A stretch of DNA of 64,000 nt from Planomicrobium sp. YIM 101495. Lineage in GTDB: Bacteria > Bacillota > Bacilli > Bacillales_A > Planococcaceae. Below are positions 32,712 to 42,186 of this stretch, piece by piece. Positions within the stretch are counted from its first letter, which is position 1, and the number at the start of each line of letters is the position of its first letter. A program made the translations under genes and the position numbers. The notes under the pieces were generated by a model. It saw only the letters and a program-made list of their open reading frames with translations, was not told the origin of the DNA and searched no databases. The stretch covers positions 1,612,001-1,676,000 of the forward strand of contig NZ_WLZW01000001.1 of assembly GCF_009707665.1 (NCBI RefSeq), in the 5' to 3' direction.

Positions 32712-33809
32712 TCAATAAGGCGCTTTCTGGTAAAAATAATTCGGCTTCACAATCGTATTCAGAATCCGTTTATGAAAAACATGAGTCGTTGCCGGAGACA
32801 GCGGCGGAATGAGCCAAGCCCAGTTTCCTGTCACCGGACGCTCCGCTGCCGCTTCTTTTTTCTCGAAGCTTTGGAATTGCTTTGCCGCTGTGTGATGGTC
32901 GACAATGGTCACACCGGCGCGCTGGAATGAATCAAGTACGGCAACGTTCAATTCGACGAGCGCTTTGTCTTTCCAAAGCGAGCGGTTGGAAGTGGCTGGG
33001 ATGTCCATCACTTCCGCCACGTTCGGCAATTGGTCATACCGGTCTTCATCGGCCAAGTTGCGTGCGCCGATCTCTGTCCCCATGTACCAGCCATTGAACG
33101 GAGCCGTCTCGTACTTAATGCCGCCGACTTCAAGCTTCATGTCTGAAATCAACGGGATGGCGTACCACTTCAGTCCGAGAGAGGAAAAGCCTTCGATGTC
33201 CGGATGGCCGATTTCCACTTCGTTCACCAGGTGAGAAGGAATCTCCCGCCAGATCGGCTGCTCCCCTTCATATCCTACAACAAGCGGCAAGAGGTCAAAG
33301 TGCGTACCTTCCCCCCTCCAGCCGAGCTCCTCACAAATGCGGGTGAAGGCAACGGAAGTCGAATCGCCGACGACTATCCCGTCCCGCTCATAACCTGCGT
33401 AACGATACAATTGGTGATTCCAGATGCGCATTGTTGGACCGTCCGCCCGCTTAGCTGGAAAAATTGAAATCGCCGGACGGATTTTCCCGCCGTTCCAGGC
33501 ATATTCCATATGTTCATGAAGCGCATCGAACGCTTGGGTCGGATCAGTCACTTCCCTGCGATCAAAAACCGTCATCGAATCCCAGAACAGCCGCCCGATG
33601 CAGCGGTTGCTGTTGCGCCATGCCAGTTTCGCTCCGTACGCCAGTTCTTCATATGTGTGCGTATAGGTTCCGGTCTTTCTGATCTCCTCGGCAACTTCCG
33701 CCAGGCGGGCTCTCGCTTCGTCCTCGCTCTTCCCCCATTCGTGGTAGCATGTAAAGACGAATTCGGCTGCTTCTTCCCATAATCCTGTTTGCGTCTCAAA
33801 AGTTGTCAT
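32712..33809 (-). CDS. nos: Bacterial nitric oxide synthase oxygenase
   Basis: This 365-residue heme enzyme makes nitric oxide and citrulline from arginine. It has the oxygenase domain only, as in Bacillus and Staphylococcus. The heme-ligating cysteine is Cys70 in [11 protein letters not shown]; the arginine-binding part is in [19 protein letters not shown] and [10 protein letters not shown], and the pterin region includes the C-terminal [11 protein letters not shown]. No dedicated reductase domain is fused, so general flavodoxin/ferredoxin reductases supply electrons; one candidate is the YumC-like enzyme at 56901. NO is thought to protect such bacteria from oxidative stress. AAGGAG precedes ATG 33809. 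Confidence 0.95.
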   Translation of the reverse strand: MTTFETQTGLWEEAAEFVFTCYHEWGKSEDEARARLAEVAEEIRKTGTYTHTYEELAYGAKLAWRNSNRCIGRLFWDSMTVFDRREVTDPTQAFDALHEHMEYAWNGGKIRPAISIFPAKRADGPTMRIWNHQLYRYAGYERDGIVVGDSTSVAFTRICEELGWRGEGTHFDLLPLVVGYEGEQPIWREIPSHLVNEVEIGHPDIEGFSSLGLKWYAIPLISDMKLEVGGIKYETAPFNGWYMGTEIGARNLADEDRYDQLPNVAEVMDIPATSNRSLWKDKALVELNVAVLDSFQRAGVTIVDHHTAAKQFQSFEKKEAAAERPVTGNWAWLIPPLSPATTHVFHKRILNTIVKPNYFYQKAPY

Positions 33810-33925
33810 CGCTATCACTCCTTCCCTCCATCTTATCATCTGAAAATCGCCGATTGCGCCGAGATTGTGACAGCTCTTTGATTTTCGCGTGCAGTACAGT
33901 ACACTTTAAGAAAGGAGTGGGACAA

Positions 33926-34729
33926 TTGATCAAAGTAATTTTTTTCGACTTGGATGATACATTGCTCTGGGATAAGAAGAGTGTCCAAACAGCATTCGAT
34001 GAAACTTGCCGTTATGCAGCCGAACAAACGGGGACGCCTTGTGCTGGGTTGGAGCAAGCAGTGCGGGAAGAGGCGACGGACCTTTACGCCGGGTACGATA
34101 CATACGAGTTCACCCGCATGATCGGCATCAATCCGTTCGAAGGGCTTTGGGGAAGTTTCGACGATGAAGGAACTGAATTTCAGCAGATGAAAAAGATTGT
34201 TCCCGCATACCGGCGTGAAGCCTGGACACGCGGACTTGCGCGCATCGGCATTGACCGGCCGGAACTTGGCGTACAACTGGCCGACCATTTCATTGAAGCA
34301 CGGCAGCGGAATCCATTCGTCTATGAAGAAAGTTTCGAAGTGCTCGATGCTTTGAAAGAGCGTTATTCGCTATTGCTACTGACGAACGGCTCGCCTGGTC
34401 TCCAGCAGCAGAAACTCACCATTACACCGGAGATCTCTCCGTATTTCGACCACATCATCATTTCCGGTGGGTTCGGGAAAGGAAAACCTGATCCTGCCAT
34501 TTTCCGCCATGCGCTCGATATAGCAGGTGTTTCAGCGGACGAAGTGTTGATGGTCGGGGATAATTTGATGACGGACATTCTCGGCGCTGGACGTGCAGGC
34601 ATCCGCTCGGTGTGGATCAACCGGGAAGAGAAAACCGTCACGGGCCCAGCTGAACCGACATTCGAAATCCAGCATCTCAGCCAATTGCTTCCCCTTCTCG
34701 ATGAGCTGAATGCGACGAACAAGAAATAA
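33926..34729 (+). CDS. HAD-superfamily phosphatase (YjjG/YsaA-like)
   Basis: This 267-residue HAD hydrolase has motif I FFDLDDTLLWD near the N-terminus, motif II LLTNGSPGL, motif III Lys in GFGKGKPDPAIF and motif IV VLMVGDNLMTDILGA. The cap is helical. It resembles pyrimidine nucleotidase YjjG and B. subtilis YsaA; the substrate is likely a small phosphate ester. TTG 33926 follows AAAGGAG by eight bases, so the upstream frame extension is not used. It is divergent from nos and ends in a bidirectional terminator. Confidence 0.85.
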   Translation: MIKVIFFDLDDTLLWDKKSVQTAFDETCRYAAEQTGTPCAGLEQAVREEATDLYAGYDTYEFTRMIGINPFEGLWGSFDDEGTEFQQMKKIVPAYRREAWTRGLARIGIDRPELGVQLADHFIEARQRNPFVYEESFEVLDALKERYSLLLLTNGSPGLQQQKLTITPEISPYFDHIIISGGFGKGKPDPAIFRHALDIAGVSADEVLMVGDNLMTDILGAGRAGIRSVWINREEKTVTGPAEPTFEIQHLSQLLPLLDELNATNKK

Positions 34730-34767
34730 AACAATCGCCTTTCCATCATTGGAAAGGCGATTGTTTT
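34728..34767. terminator. Bidirectional intrinsic terminator
   Basis: An 18-bp perfect stem (arms 34728-34745 and 34750-34767) with a 4-base loop is flanked by A and T runs. It ends both the HAD phosphatase gene and serA. Confidence 0.88.
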
Positions 34768-34772
34768 ATTGT

Positions 34773-36362
34773 TCATTCCAGATCGATTGCCTGTACCGTG
34801 ACGATTTCATCCAGTTTGCGCAGACGTTCCAAGCTTTCTTCGCCTGCCCCTTTGTCGATTGACAGCATCATGATGGCATCTCCGCCTTCGTTCGAGCGGC
34901 CAACCTGCATCGTTGCAATGTTGACATCTTCAGTGCCGAGCAGCGTTCCGACGCGTCCGATGACACCCGGGCGGTCATTGTGCCGGATGAATAGGAGATG
35001 TCCTTTTGGCACGACATCCACTAAGTAATCATCAACTTTGACGATACGTGGTCCTTGTCCATTCAACAAGGTCGCCGACACTTTGCACGTGCCTGCCCTC
35101 GTCTTCACTTCTGCTGTGATCAAATTCGTGTAAGCTTTCATTTCAGTTGACTTGCTTTCTTGGACACGGATTTCTCGGTGCTCCGCCAAGTACAAGGCGT
35201 TGACGACGTTGACGTTACGTCCGAGATGGCGTTTCAGCAATCCCTTGATCAAGTTGCGCGTCAGTGGTCCCACTTCGGAATTGGCAAGTTCACCCGTATA
35301 GCGGATCTGGACTTCCTGTGCCGTATGCCCTGTCAAATCGGTCAAGAACACCCCGATGCGTTCCGCCAAATCGAAGAATGGTTCGATCTTCGCCATCGCT
35401 TCTTTCGGAACAGACGGCAAGTTGACTGAGTTGCGAACGATGCCTTCTGTCAAGAAGCTGATGACGTCACGGCTGACGTCAATTGCAACGCTCTCCTGTG
35501 CTTCCACAGTCGATGCTCCGAGATGCGGCGTCGCGATGATTTCTGGTAAATCCAGCAAGCGGAAGTCGACCATCGGCTCCTGCTCGAACACGTCGAGCGC
35601 AGCGCCTGCGACTTTTTTATTCACCACTGCGTCATACAATGCTTGTTCATCGATGATGCCTCCGCGTGCACAGTTGATGATCTGCACACCATCTTTCATC
35701 AGTTCGAATGCCTCTTTGTCCAACAAATGGCGCGTCTCTGGAAGAAGCGGTGTGTGGACAGTGATGAAGTCTGCAGCGCGCAGCACGTCTTCCACCGTTC
35801 CGAATGCGACGCCCATCTTGTCGGCTTTTTCTTCCGTCAAGAACGGGTCGTACGCGATGACTTCCATTCGCTGTCCTTTCGCACGCGCTGTTACTTCCGC
35901 TCCGATCCGGCCAAGGCCGATGACACCGAGCGTCTTGCCTTTCAGCTCGACGCCGACGTACGACTTGCGGTCCCAGTTGCCGTTCCGTAGTGAATGGAAC
36001 GCTTGCGGGATCTTACGCGCCATTGACATGAGCATCGCCATCGTGTGCTCTGCCGCTGAGTTCGTGTTGCCGTCCGGTGCGTTGACGACGATGATTCCTT
36101 GTTCGGTCGCTGCTTCCAGGTCGATGTTGTCGACGCCGACACCTGCACGGCCGATGATTTTCAGCTTGTCTGCCGCTTCGATCACTTCACGCGTCACTTG
36201 CGTCTGGCTGCGGACAATCAACGCGTCCATCCCTTTGATGCGTTCCAGCAGCTGTGCCGGTTCCAGTCCCGTATCGACGATGACTTCCAGGTCCGCCGCT
36301 TCACGCAGCGGAAAAATTCCTTCTTCACTTAATGGATCACTGATCAGTACCCGATATGTCAT
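34773..36362 (-). CDS. serA: D-3-phosphoglycerate dehydrogenase
   Basis: This 529-residue enzyme carries out the first step of serine biosynthesis, oxidising 3-phosphoglycerate with NAD. Domains in order are the substrate domain, the Rossmann domain with GVIGLGRIGAEVTARAKG, catalytic NCARGGIIDE, Glu in DVFEQEP and His in ATPHLGASTVEAQ, an ASB domain, and a C-terminal ACT domain (FIRHNDRPGVIGRVG) for serine feedback. The ATG follows GGGGAAGTG and is one base after the stop of the upstream aminotransferase gene, with which it forms an operon under a T-box leader. Confidence 0.96.
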   Translation of the reverse strand: MTYRVLISDPLSEEGIFPLREAADLEVIVDTGLEPAQLLERIKGMDALIVRSQTQVTREVIEAADKLKIIGRAGVGVDNIDLEAATEQGIIVVNAPDGNTNSAAEHTMAMLMSMARKIPQAFHSLRNGNWDRKSYVGVELKGKTLGVIGLGRIGAEVTARAKGQRMEVIAYDPFLTEEKADKMGVAFGTVEDVLRAADFITVHTPLLPETRHLLDKEAFELMKDGVQIINCARGGIIDEQALYDAVVNKKVAGAALDVFEQEPMVDFRLLDLPEIIATPHLGASTVEAQESVAIDVSRDVISFLTEGIVRNSVNLPSVPKEAMAKIEPFFDLAERIGVFLTDLTGHTAQEVQIRYTGELANSEVGPLTRNLIKGLLKRHLGRNVNVVNALYLAEHREIRVQESKSTEMKAYTNLITAEVKTRAGTCKVSATLLNGQGPRIVKVDDYLVDVVPKGHLLFIRHNDRPGVIGRVGTLLGTEDVNIATMQVGRSNEGGDAIMMLSIDKGAGEESLERLRKLDEIVTVQAIDLE

Positions 36363-36363
36363 C

Positions 36364-37521
36364 TCACACTTCCCCTTCCTGAAGATACATTTGCTGCGCT
36401 GCACGGACACCTGCACCGAGCTCGATGTTCTTTCCTACTTTTATCATAGCGAGCTCTGCGGCTGCGAGTGCTTGCAATACTTCGACCGGCGAACAGAAGC
36501 CCATGTGACCGATACGGAAAATTGAATCTGCCAAGTGTTGCTGGCCGCCTGCGAATTCCACTGCGAACTGCTCTTTCAAAACCTTACGGAATGCCACAGC
36601 GTCGAAGTCATCCGGCTTCACTGCCGTAACAGTCGGTGATGCGTGCTCGTCGGGTGCCAACAGTGGGATATCGAGTGCGCGGAATGCTGCGCGTGTCATG
36701 TTCTTCATCAATTCATGTCGTGCATATACTTGCTCCAACCCTTCCTCTTCCAATAGAGCGAGTGCTTGCTCTAAGCCAAACAAGAGAGAAACAGCCGGCG
36801 TAAATGGTGTTGTATTATTAACGATGCTATCGCGATGTTTTTTCAAGTCCAAGTAAAAGCGCGGCTGCTTGTTCGCTTCGATTTTCTCCCAAGCGCGTGC
36901 GCTCGCTGCGATGAACGCGAGACCTGGTGGCAGCATAAAGGCTTTCTGTGAGCCTGTGACGACGACGTCGATGCCCCACGCGTCCATGTTCGTTTCCGCG
37001 CCTGCAGCAGCTGATACGCTGTCGACGACTAACAGTGCATCCGATACTTCCCGCATCGCTCCTGCGAGCTCGCGGATCGGGTTGAGCACACCCGTCGATG
37101 TTTCACAATATGTAGACAAGACGACCTTCACTGCCGGATGCTCTTTCAGGAAATCTGCGACTTGCACTGGATCGAGTGCATTGCCCCATTCGATTTCCAT
37201 GACGTGTGTGTTGATGTCGTATGCTTTACAGATTTTTGCGAAGCGGTCGCCGAATGCACCGGTTACGATGACAAGTACTTCTTCGCCGGGAGCAACTGTA
37301 TTGACGACAGCACTTTCCAATGCCGCCGTTCCGCTGCTCGCAAGAATCATCACTTCCTGTTCTGTGCCGAAAACACGTTTCAAGCCTGGACGGATCCGTG
37401 CAATCAGTTCGGATGTCTTCTTCCCTCTATGGCCCATCATTGGTTGCATCATCGCCCGCTCGACGCTCGGCGGAATTGGTGTAGGTCCCGGAATTCTCAA
37501 AATCTGTTGATCGATCAGCAT
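36364..37521 (-). CDS. Class V aminotransferase (phosphoserine/alanine-glyoxylate type)
   Basis: This 385-residue PLP enzyme has the substrate loop RIPGPTPIPPSVERAM, the motif GTAALESAV for cofactor phosphate, the Asp in VVDSVSAAAGAETNMDAWGID and the Schiff-base lysine in TGSQKAFMLPPGLAF. Family members include alanine-glyoxylate and serine-pyruvate aminotransferases. Co-transcription with serA under a serine T-box suggests that it acts as the phosphoserine aminotransferase of serine synthesis, as similar archaeal and bacterial enzymes do. GAGGAG lies nine bases before ATG 37521. Confidence 0.88.
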   Translation of the reverse strand: MLIDQQILRIPGPTPIPPSVERAMMQPMMGHRGKKTSELIARIRPGLKRVFGTEQEVMILASSGTAALESAVVNTVAPGEEVLVIVTGAFGDRFAKICKAYDINTHVMEIEWGNALDPVQVADFLKEHPAVKVVLSTYCETSTGVLNPIRELAGAMREVSDALLVVDSVSAAAGAETNMDAWGIDVVVTGSQKAFMLPPGLAFIAASARAWEKIEANKQPRFYLDLKKHRDSIVNNTTPFTPAVSLLFGLEQALALLEEEGLEQVYARHELMKNMTRAAFRALDIPLLAPDEHASPTVTAVKPDDFDAVAFRKVLKEQFAVEFAGGQQHLADSIFRIGHMGFCSPVEVLQALAAAELAMIKVGKNIELGAGVRAAQQMYLQEGEV

Positions 37522-37554
37522 ATTCAACATCTCCTCTTTTGGTTTCGGGCAAGA

Positions 37555-37820
37555 AAAAAAGACTTTCCACCCCTTCTAGCTACAAGGGGCGAAAAGTCTT
37601 TTTTTTCGCGGTACCACCCTAATTCACTGCAATTCAAGCAGTCTCATTGGTCACATGCGTAACGGGCACGAAGCGGATGGATCTACTGAAGTTCAATCCA
37701 TCTATTCCGGAGTGCTGCAACTTGTCAGGACCGCTGATTCCCACCACCCATCAGCTCTCTGAAGATCCCGGATCAAGTTACCTGTCTCCTTCGCAATAGT
37801 TCACGTATTCTCGAATTGTT
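37555..37820 (-). ncRNA. T-box leader (probably serine-specific)
   Basis: The minus-strand leader of the aminotransferase-serA operon contains the T-box sequence AGGGTGGTACCGCG (37607-37620) that pairs with the uncharged tRNA end. A terminator with arms AAAAGACTTTTCGCCCC and its partner plus a T run lies at 37555-37600. Upstream are the Stem I elements AGAGAGCTGATGGGTGGTGG and AATCAGCGG. The specifier loop region reads TTGCAGCACTCCGG; AGC (serine) fits the codon position and the regulated pathway. Uncharged tRNA-Ser would then prevent termination. The gap 37522-38033 holds this leader, its promoter and a terminator. Confidence 0.85.
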
Positions 37821-37823
37821 TCC

Positions 37824-37852
37824 ATGATAGCCAGACGAAAAAATATTGTCAA
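37824..37852 (-). promoter_or_regulatory. SigA promoter of the T-box leader
   Basis: TTGACA, 17 bases, TATCAT on the minus strand: perfect -35 with optimal spacing. Confidence 0.8.
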
Positions 37853-37980
37853 TATAGAATAATTATTCAGGTTTTTTTGAAAACGTTTACAGCTCCGGCA
37901 ACTTCACTGCCTGCACGCCGCCTATGTCTTTCGGCTTATTTTTCAATTCGCTGAAAATCGAACCGCTTTTTCACTCCGGC

Positions 37981-38019
37981 AAAAAGAAAACTCCCACCGG
38001 AGAAGTTTCCAGGGGAGTT
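37981..38019 (-). terminator. Terminator of the ter operon
   Basis: AACTCCC and GGGAGTT arms with inner TCCGG pairing precede TTCTTTTT on the minus strand, just after the last TerD gene. Confidence 0.75.
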
Positions 38020-38033
38020 CCGTAACGTGTGAG

Positions 38034-38612
38034 TTAAGCCAATCCGAAGTCATTGACAAGAGCAGCTAGGCCGCCTTGGTAGCCACTGCCTATTGCGTTG
38101 AATTTCCATTCACCGCCGTGACGGTAGATTTCACCGACAACAAGCGCTGTTTCGATCGAGAAGTCCTCGCCAAGGTCATAGCGCAAGACTTCTTCTCCGT
38201 TGCTTTCGTTCAAGACGCGGATGAACGCGTTCGACACTTGTCCGAAGTTCTGGCCACGGCTCTCAGCGTCATGGATCGTCACCGTGAAAACCACTTTATG
38301 GATGTCTGCAGGGATGTTCGGCAAGTCGACGATCACTTGCTCATCATCGCCGTCCCCTTCACCCGTCAAGTTGTCGCCCGTGTGCGTAACCGCACCATTC
38401 GCGCCGACTAAGTTGTTGTAGAAAATGAAGTCTTCCGCGCCACGGGATTTGCCGTTTTCAGCTGTCAGGAAAACCGATGCATCCAAATCAAAATCATCGC
38501 CGCCACTGTATTTGTTCGTATCCCATCCAAGACCGACCGTCACTTTCGTCAATCCCGGGTTCGTTTTCGTCAAATCAATTTTCTGTCCTTTGGATAAGTT
38601 GATCGTTGTCAT
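38034..38612 (-). CDS. TerD family stress protein (copy 1)
   Basis: This 192-residue TerD-domain protein has the calcium-binding acidic motifs [12 protein letters not shown] and [15 protein letters not shown], followed by [20 protein letters not shown] and the C-terminal [18 protein letters not shown]. TerD proteins bind calcium and act with TelA/TerC-type partners in resistance to tellurite, colicins and envelope stress; the mechanism is not settled. It is the last gene of the ter operon, directly after telA, and is very similar to copy 2 at 45960. GGAGGAG precedes the ATG. Confidence 0.92.
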   Translation of the reverse strand: MTTINLSKGQKIDLTKTNPGLTKVTVGLGWDTNKYSGGDDFDLDASVFLTAENGKSRGAEDFIFYNNLVGANGAVTHTGDNLTGEGDGDDEQVIVDLPNIPADIHKVVFTVTIHDAESRGQNFGQVSNAFIRVLNESNGEEVLRYDLGEDFSIETALVVGEIYRHGGEWKFNAIGSGYQGGLAALVNDFGLA

Positions 38613-38637
38613 GTACTTCTCCTCCGTTTACACTGGT

Positions 38638-39717
38638 TTATTTGCGTTGCGTGTCTTCATACTTCTTCTGCAATTCTTCGATGCGTAAGCGTCCTTCTTC
38701 ACGCATCTTGCGGTTCTCTTCTTCGATCGCTTTCGTATCGTTCATGCCTTGCATGATCGTCTCCCATGTCTGTTCGATCGTTTCGATTTTGATGCTCGGC
38801 TGACCGGACATGCGTGCGATATCGACCGACTGGCGAGAAATATCGTTGGCATTGTTCAACAGCATTTCATTCGTCCGGCGATCGAGCTCATTCATCGACT
38901 CTGCTACGAGACTTTGACGCTTCGCAGCGATTGCGTTAATCAAGCCCGTCTTGAAGATCGGAATCGTCGTAACGAATGCCGAGTTGATCTTCCCGATCAG
39001 CTTCGTGTTCCCGCGCTGGAGCATGCGGATCTGCGGAGCCGACTGGTACGACACTTGCTTCGCCATTTCCAAGTCATAGACGCGCTGCTCAAGAAGCTCG
39101 ATGGCGTTCTGCAAGGAGTTCAACTCCATCAATGCCATCTGGTCGCCGGTTTCGGCACGCTTGCGCACTTCCGGTTCTTTCGCTTTCAGCTCTTCGACTT
39201 TGACGTCTCCCGCTGCGATGTACTTCTCCAACTCCATGAAGTAGTTGAAGTTTTGATCGTACAATTGCTCGAGTGTCGTCGTGGAATCTTTCATCTGCGC
39301 TTCATACTTCGTGATTTCCACGTACACTTTGTCGATTTCCGTGCCCATCGTCTGATATTTATTGAACAATTGCTCGATCATCTTGTTGCCTTTGTTGAAG
39401 ATCTTGTTCAAGAACCCTTTCTTCTCGACGAAATCCTTCTTGTCGAACTTGTCCATGATTTTCCCGAGCTGCTTCAGCAATTCACTTGATTCTTCCATGC
39501 TGTTGGCCTGGACGGAATTCAAGACTTTTCCTGTGAACGCCGATATTTCATTCGCGGGTTCGCGTCCGAACTCCAATAATTGAATCTGATTTTTCGGATC
39601 AATGTTCGCTGCAAGCTGCAGCACTTCCGGATCGTTCTTCAACTTCGCTTTCAATTGGTTCTCGTCTTTCATCACCAATTCCTGCTGTTCGATCTGATCT
39701 GGCATCATATTCGTCAT
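38638..39717 (-). CDS. TelA family toxic anion resistance protein (YceH-like)
   Basis: This 359-residue, largely alpha-helical cytosolic protein has long coiled-coil segments such as LTTLEQLYDQNFNYFMELEK-like and VYDLEMAKQVSYQSAPQIRM, the latter with QRGN, a conserved TelA block. The family includes TelA and B. subtilis YceH, associated with tellurite and antimicrobial tolerance. ATG 39717 follows AAGGAG by nine bases. It is placed between the YceG-like gene and TerD copy 1, the same order as in the B. subtilis yce operon. Confidence 0.9.
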   Translation of the reverse strand: MTNMMPDQIEQQELVMKDENQLKAKLKNDPEVLQLAANIDPKNQIQLLEFGREPANEISAFTGKVLNSVQANSMEESSELLKQLGKIMDKFDKKDFVEKKGFLNKIFNKGNKMIEQLFNKYQTMGTEIDKVYVEITKYEAQMKDSTTTLEQLYDQNFNYFMELEKYIAAGDVKVEELKAKEPEVRKRAETGDQMALMELNSLQNAIELLEQRVYDLEMAKQVSYQSAPQIRMLQRGNTKLIGKINSAFVTTIPIFKTGLINAIAAKRQSLVAESMNELDRRTNEMLLNNANDISRQSVDIARMSGQPSIKIETIEQTWETIMQGMNDTKAIEEENRKMREEGRLRIEELQKKYEDTQRK

Positions 39718-39736
39718 CGGTCTCACTCCTTCGCTA

Positions 39737-41350
39737 TTATAGCCATTTTCTAAAAATTTTCTTCACGACGGATGGTTCGCGGAAAGGCTCATTGAAGCTC
39801 CGCTCATCCAGCCAATGCGTGTCCATCATCTCCGGATCGATCCACCGCTCTACGTCCTGGTGTCCTTGCGGATTGATGACGATGACGTCAAGTCCGAACG
39901 CATGGATCAGTGCAATCGCATTGGCATCCGGCCGGCTCAATTCCCCGTCCTTCTCCTCGTTATAGAACAAGAAGGTCGGGACGAATTGTGGGTAATCGAA
40001 CAGTTGGATGCTTTGGATGACTGTGTCAGGCAAAGACATCGACTGCGAAAACGCGTATAGATTCACATCTTCAAGCGACTCGCCTGCTTGCGGCAGGAGA
40101 ATCGGCTTCTCGACATGGCGCGCAATCGCTGCACCGATTGCGGTCTGGACCCCGTCCGGCAGCTTGCCGTAACGCCACCAATTCGATTCCTTCATCTTTT
40201 CCGGATCCAGCTTGCCGTCGCGCCCAAGCGCTGCACGGTAATGGAACTGCTGATTGCCTTTCCGCTCTTCGATGACCGGGAAACTACGGATCAGCTTCGT
40301 ATCCTCACGTTCCGTCAGACTATGGATATTGTCCCAAAACCGTTTCCGGTCCTTCTCGATGCCCATAATCTTGGCGAAGACGACCGGAATGTTGACGCTT
40401 CCACTTTCCACTTTGAAGCCCGGACGAACCATCGCACGTTCTCTCGCAAGCATGAAGGCTTCATCGATGGTCGTCTTCAACCGGATCGATTTCGTCAAAT
40501 AGGATTTGAACTGGAACGGTTTATATAAACCTGAATCATCGTGGTGCAAAAGACGATCGACTTCCTGCGTCGCACGGTATGCGACCGTGCCGACCCTCTC
40601 CGGCTTTTCTTCCGGGAACGGCAGGACGGTCGTCGCCATTACTTGGAAGCTATGCGTATGTGGAGCTTCACCGGACACTGCGCTTTCGAACCAGCGGCTG
40701 CCTTCAGGGTCGAAGACGACGACATGGAACCCGAACGCGGCAGCGAATGTCAAGAACCACTTTTCGCTTTCGGATGGCGGGCCATACCAAAGAAATGCCG
40801 GTAGCCCTTTTTGGAGTGTTAAGTTCTCCAGTTCTTTCTCGATATGATTGAAGATCCATTTCACGAGGTCGGTCGCGACACGGCGGAAAGTCGGATGCGT
40901 TGTTCCGCTCCCCGATTGCGCCTCGAACGCTTTCAGCACATCGATCAAGACGATGCGGATCCTGCGGTTGAGGCCAGCATCCTTCAGTCTGGGCAGAAGC
41001 CCTTTGCCGTCCAGGAAGGCGACAATGCGGTTCGGCGTCAAGCCTCGCTCTTTCTTATTCATCTCGAATAGGTCCTGCAGTGCACGCAGACGCTCCTGGT
41101 CGATCTGCTTATCCAAACGGTCGAACAACCGGATGAGCTGCCCGCCGGATGCTTCTAGCGCTTCGTGCATCGAAGCGAAATAATCATCCGGATCGAGCGG
41201 TGTGCCCAGGAACTGTGCAAGCAGCTGCGGATAAGTGAGCGAGTCCTCTTCGACTTTCGTTTCTGGATGCTCGACGACGGGCTTGTTCAGCCAGGCGCCG
41301 AATGTTTCCGGATCCCACGTTCGTGCGCGGACCGGATGCAATTGAACCAT
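39737..41350 (-). CDS. YceG-like protein of the Ter biosynthetic module
   Basis: This 537-residue soluble protein resembles B. subtilis YceG. It has two similar Rossmann-like halves, each with a FLWYGPPSESEKWFL/FLFYNEEKDGELSRPD element followed by a segment ending VVVFDPEGSRWFE or VIVINPQGHQDVERW, which indicates an internal duplication. YceG is a conserved part of the Ter stress operons described by comparative genomics; no enzymatic activity has been proved. AAGGAGGGG precedes the ATG. It follows the HAD phosphatase gene by 20 bases. Confidence 0.85.
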   Translation of the reverse strand: MVQLHPVRARTWDPETFGAWLNKPVVEHPETKVEEDSLTYPQLLAQFLGTPLDPDDYFASMHEALEASGGQLIRLFDRLDKQIDQERLRALQDLFEMNKKERGLTPNRIVAFLDGKGLLPRLKDAGLNRRIRIVLIDVLKAFEAQSGSGTTHPTFRRVATDLVKWIFNHIEKELENLTLQKGLPAFLWYGPPSESEKWFLTFAAAFGFHVVVFDPEGSRWFESAVSGEAPHTHSFQVMATTVLPFPEEKPERVGTVAYRATQEVDRLLHHDDSGLYKPFQFKSYLTKSIRLKTTIDEAFMLARERAMVRPGFKVESGSVNIPVVFAKIMGIEKDRKRFWDNIHSLTEREDTKLIRSFPVIEERKGNQQFHYRAALGRDGKLDPEKMKESNWWRYGKLPDGVQTAIGAAIARHVEKPILLPQAGESLEDVNLYAFSQSMSLPDTVIQSIQLFDYPQFVPTFLFYNEEKDGELSRPDANAIALIHAFGLDVIVINPQGHQDVERWIDPEMMDTHWLDERSFNEPFREPSVVKKIFRKWL

Positions 41351-41370
41351 GGGACTCCCCTCCTTCGTGC

Positions 41371-42186
41371 TTATCTATATTGTATCGAAAGTCCGGCCAC
41401 TTGCGCCATGATTTCCTCCCCAGCTTTGATTCCTTTCAAGTCCGTCACAGTAATATGTGACGAAATCTGCGCATTGCTCCTCACGGCTTCACCGTGAGCG
41501 GCTAGAATCCCTTTATCCGCGCTCTCCAAAAGATCCAGATCCAACAGTGAATCTCCTGCAGCGACGACGAAATCCGCACCGACTTCCTCTTTCACATATT
41601 CCATCGCGCCGGCTTTCGTGATGCTCTCAGGCATGAAGTACAACTTCCGTCCTTGCAAGGACATATTCCAGCCGATTTCCCTGAAGGCCGTCGTATATTC
41701 CAGCAAACGCTCCACCGGGAACCGTTCCCGGTCGACGATCAAATAAACGAACCAGCCATCTGCCTCGCGCACCCGCAAGACCCAGTCTTCCGAGAAGTAG
41801 CGGCGGATCTCCGGCATCAGCTCTTCGATGATGGTCTTCCGGCTGACACATTGCTGGCGGATATGGTCCGACCATTCTTCGACAGGTTCGCCGTCCTTCA
41901 AAATGACCGCACCATTCGAGATGACCGCAAACGATGGCGGCTCTTCCCCTTCGTAAATCCCCGTCACGCGTTCGTACTGCTCCTGCGTGCGGGTCGTCAC
42001 CGGCAAAAACACCATTTCATTGCCGAGCTCCCAAAGGGCACGCTGCGATTTCCTGGTCATGAACGATTGCGGCCTTCCTTCGTATCGTTCGACTTCGCGC
42101 AGTTCCTGTTCAGTCGCATCCATCCCCATCGATCTCCGTGAGTAAATCAGTGTCTGATCCAAGTCGCTCGCAAATAAAATCGTCAT
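41371..42186 (-). CDS. HAD phosphatase of the Ter biosynthetic module
   Basis: This 271-residue HAD hydrolase of the Cof/MPGP-like group has motif I FASDLDQTLIYS (Asp8, Asp10), a cap of about 110 residues and motif IV VAAGDSLLDLDLLESAD. Comparative genomics places such phosphatases in Ter operons next to PRTases, where they may dephosphorylate a nucleotide-like product. ATG 42186 overlaps the stop of the StiP-like gene by four bases (ATGA); the upstream frame extension to 42327 is therefore not used. Confidence 0.85.
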   Translation of the reverse strand: MTILFASDLDQTLIYSRRSMGMDATEQELREVERYEGRPQSFMTRKSQRALWELGNEMVFLPVTTRTQEQYERVTGIYEGEEPPSFAVISNGAVILKDGEPVEEWSDHIRQQCVSRKTIIEELMPEIRRYFSEDWVLRVREADGWFVYLIVDRERFPVERLLEYTTAFREIGWNMSLQGRKLYFMPESITKAGAMEYVKEEVGADFVVAAGDSLLDLDLLESADKGILAAHGEAVRSNAQISSHITVTDLKGIKAGEEIMAQVAGLSIQYR

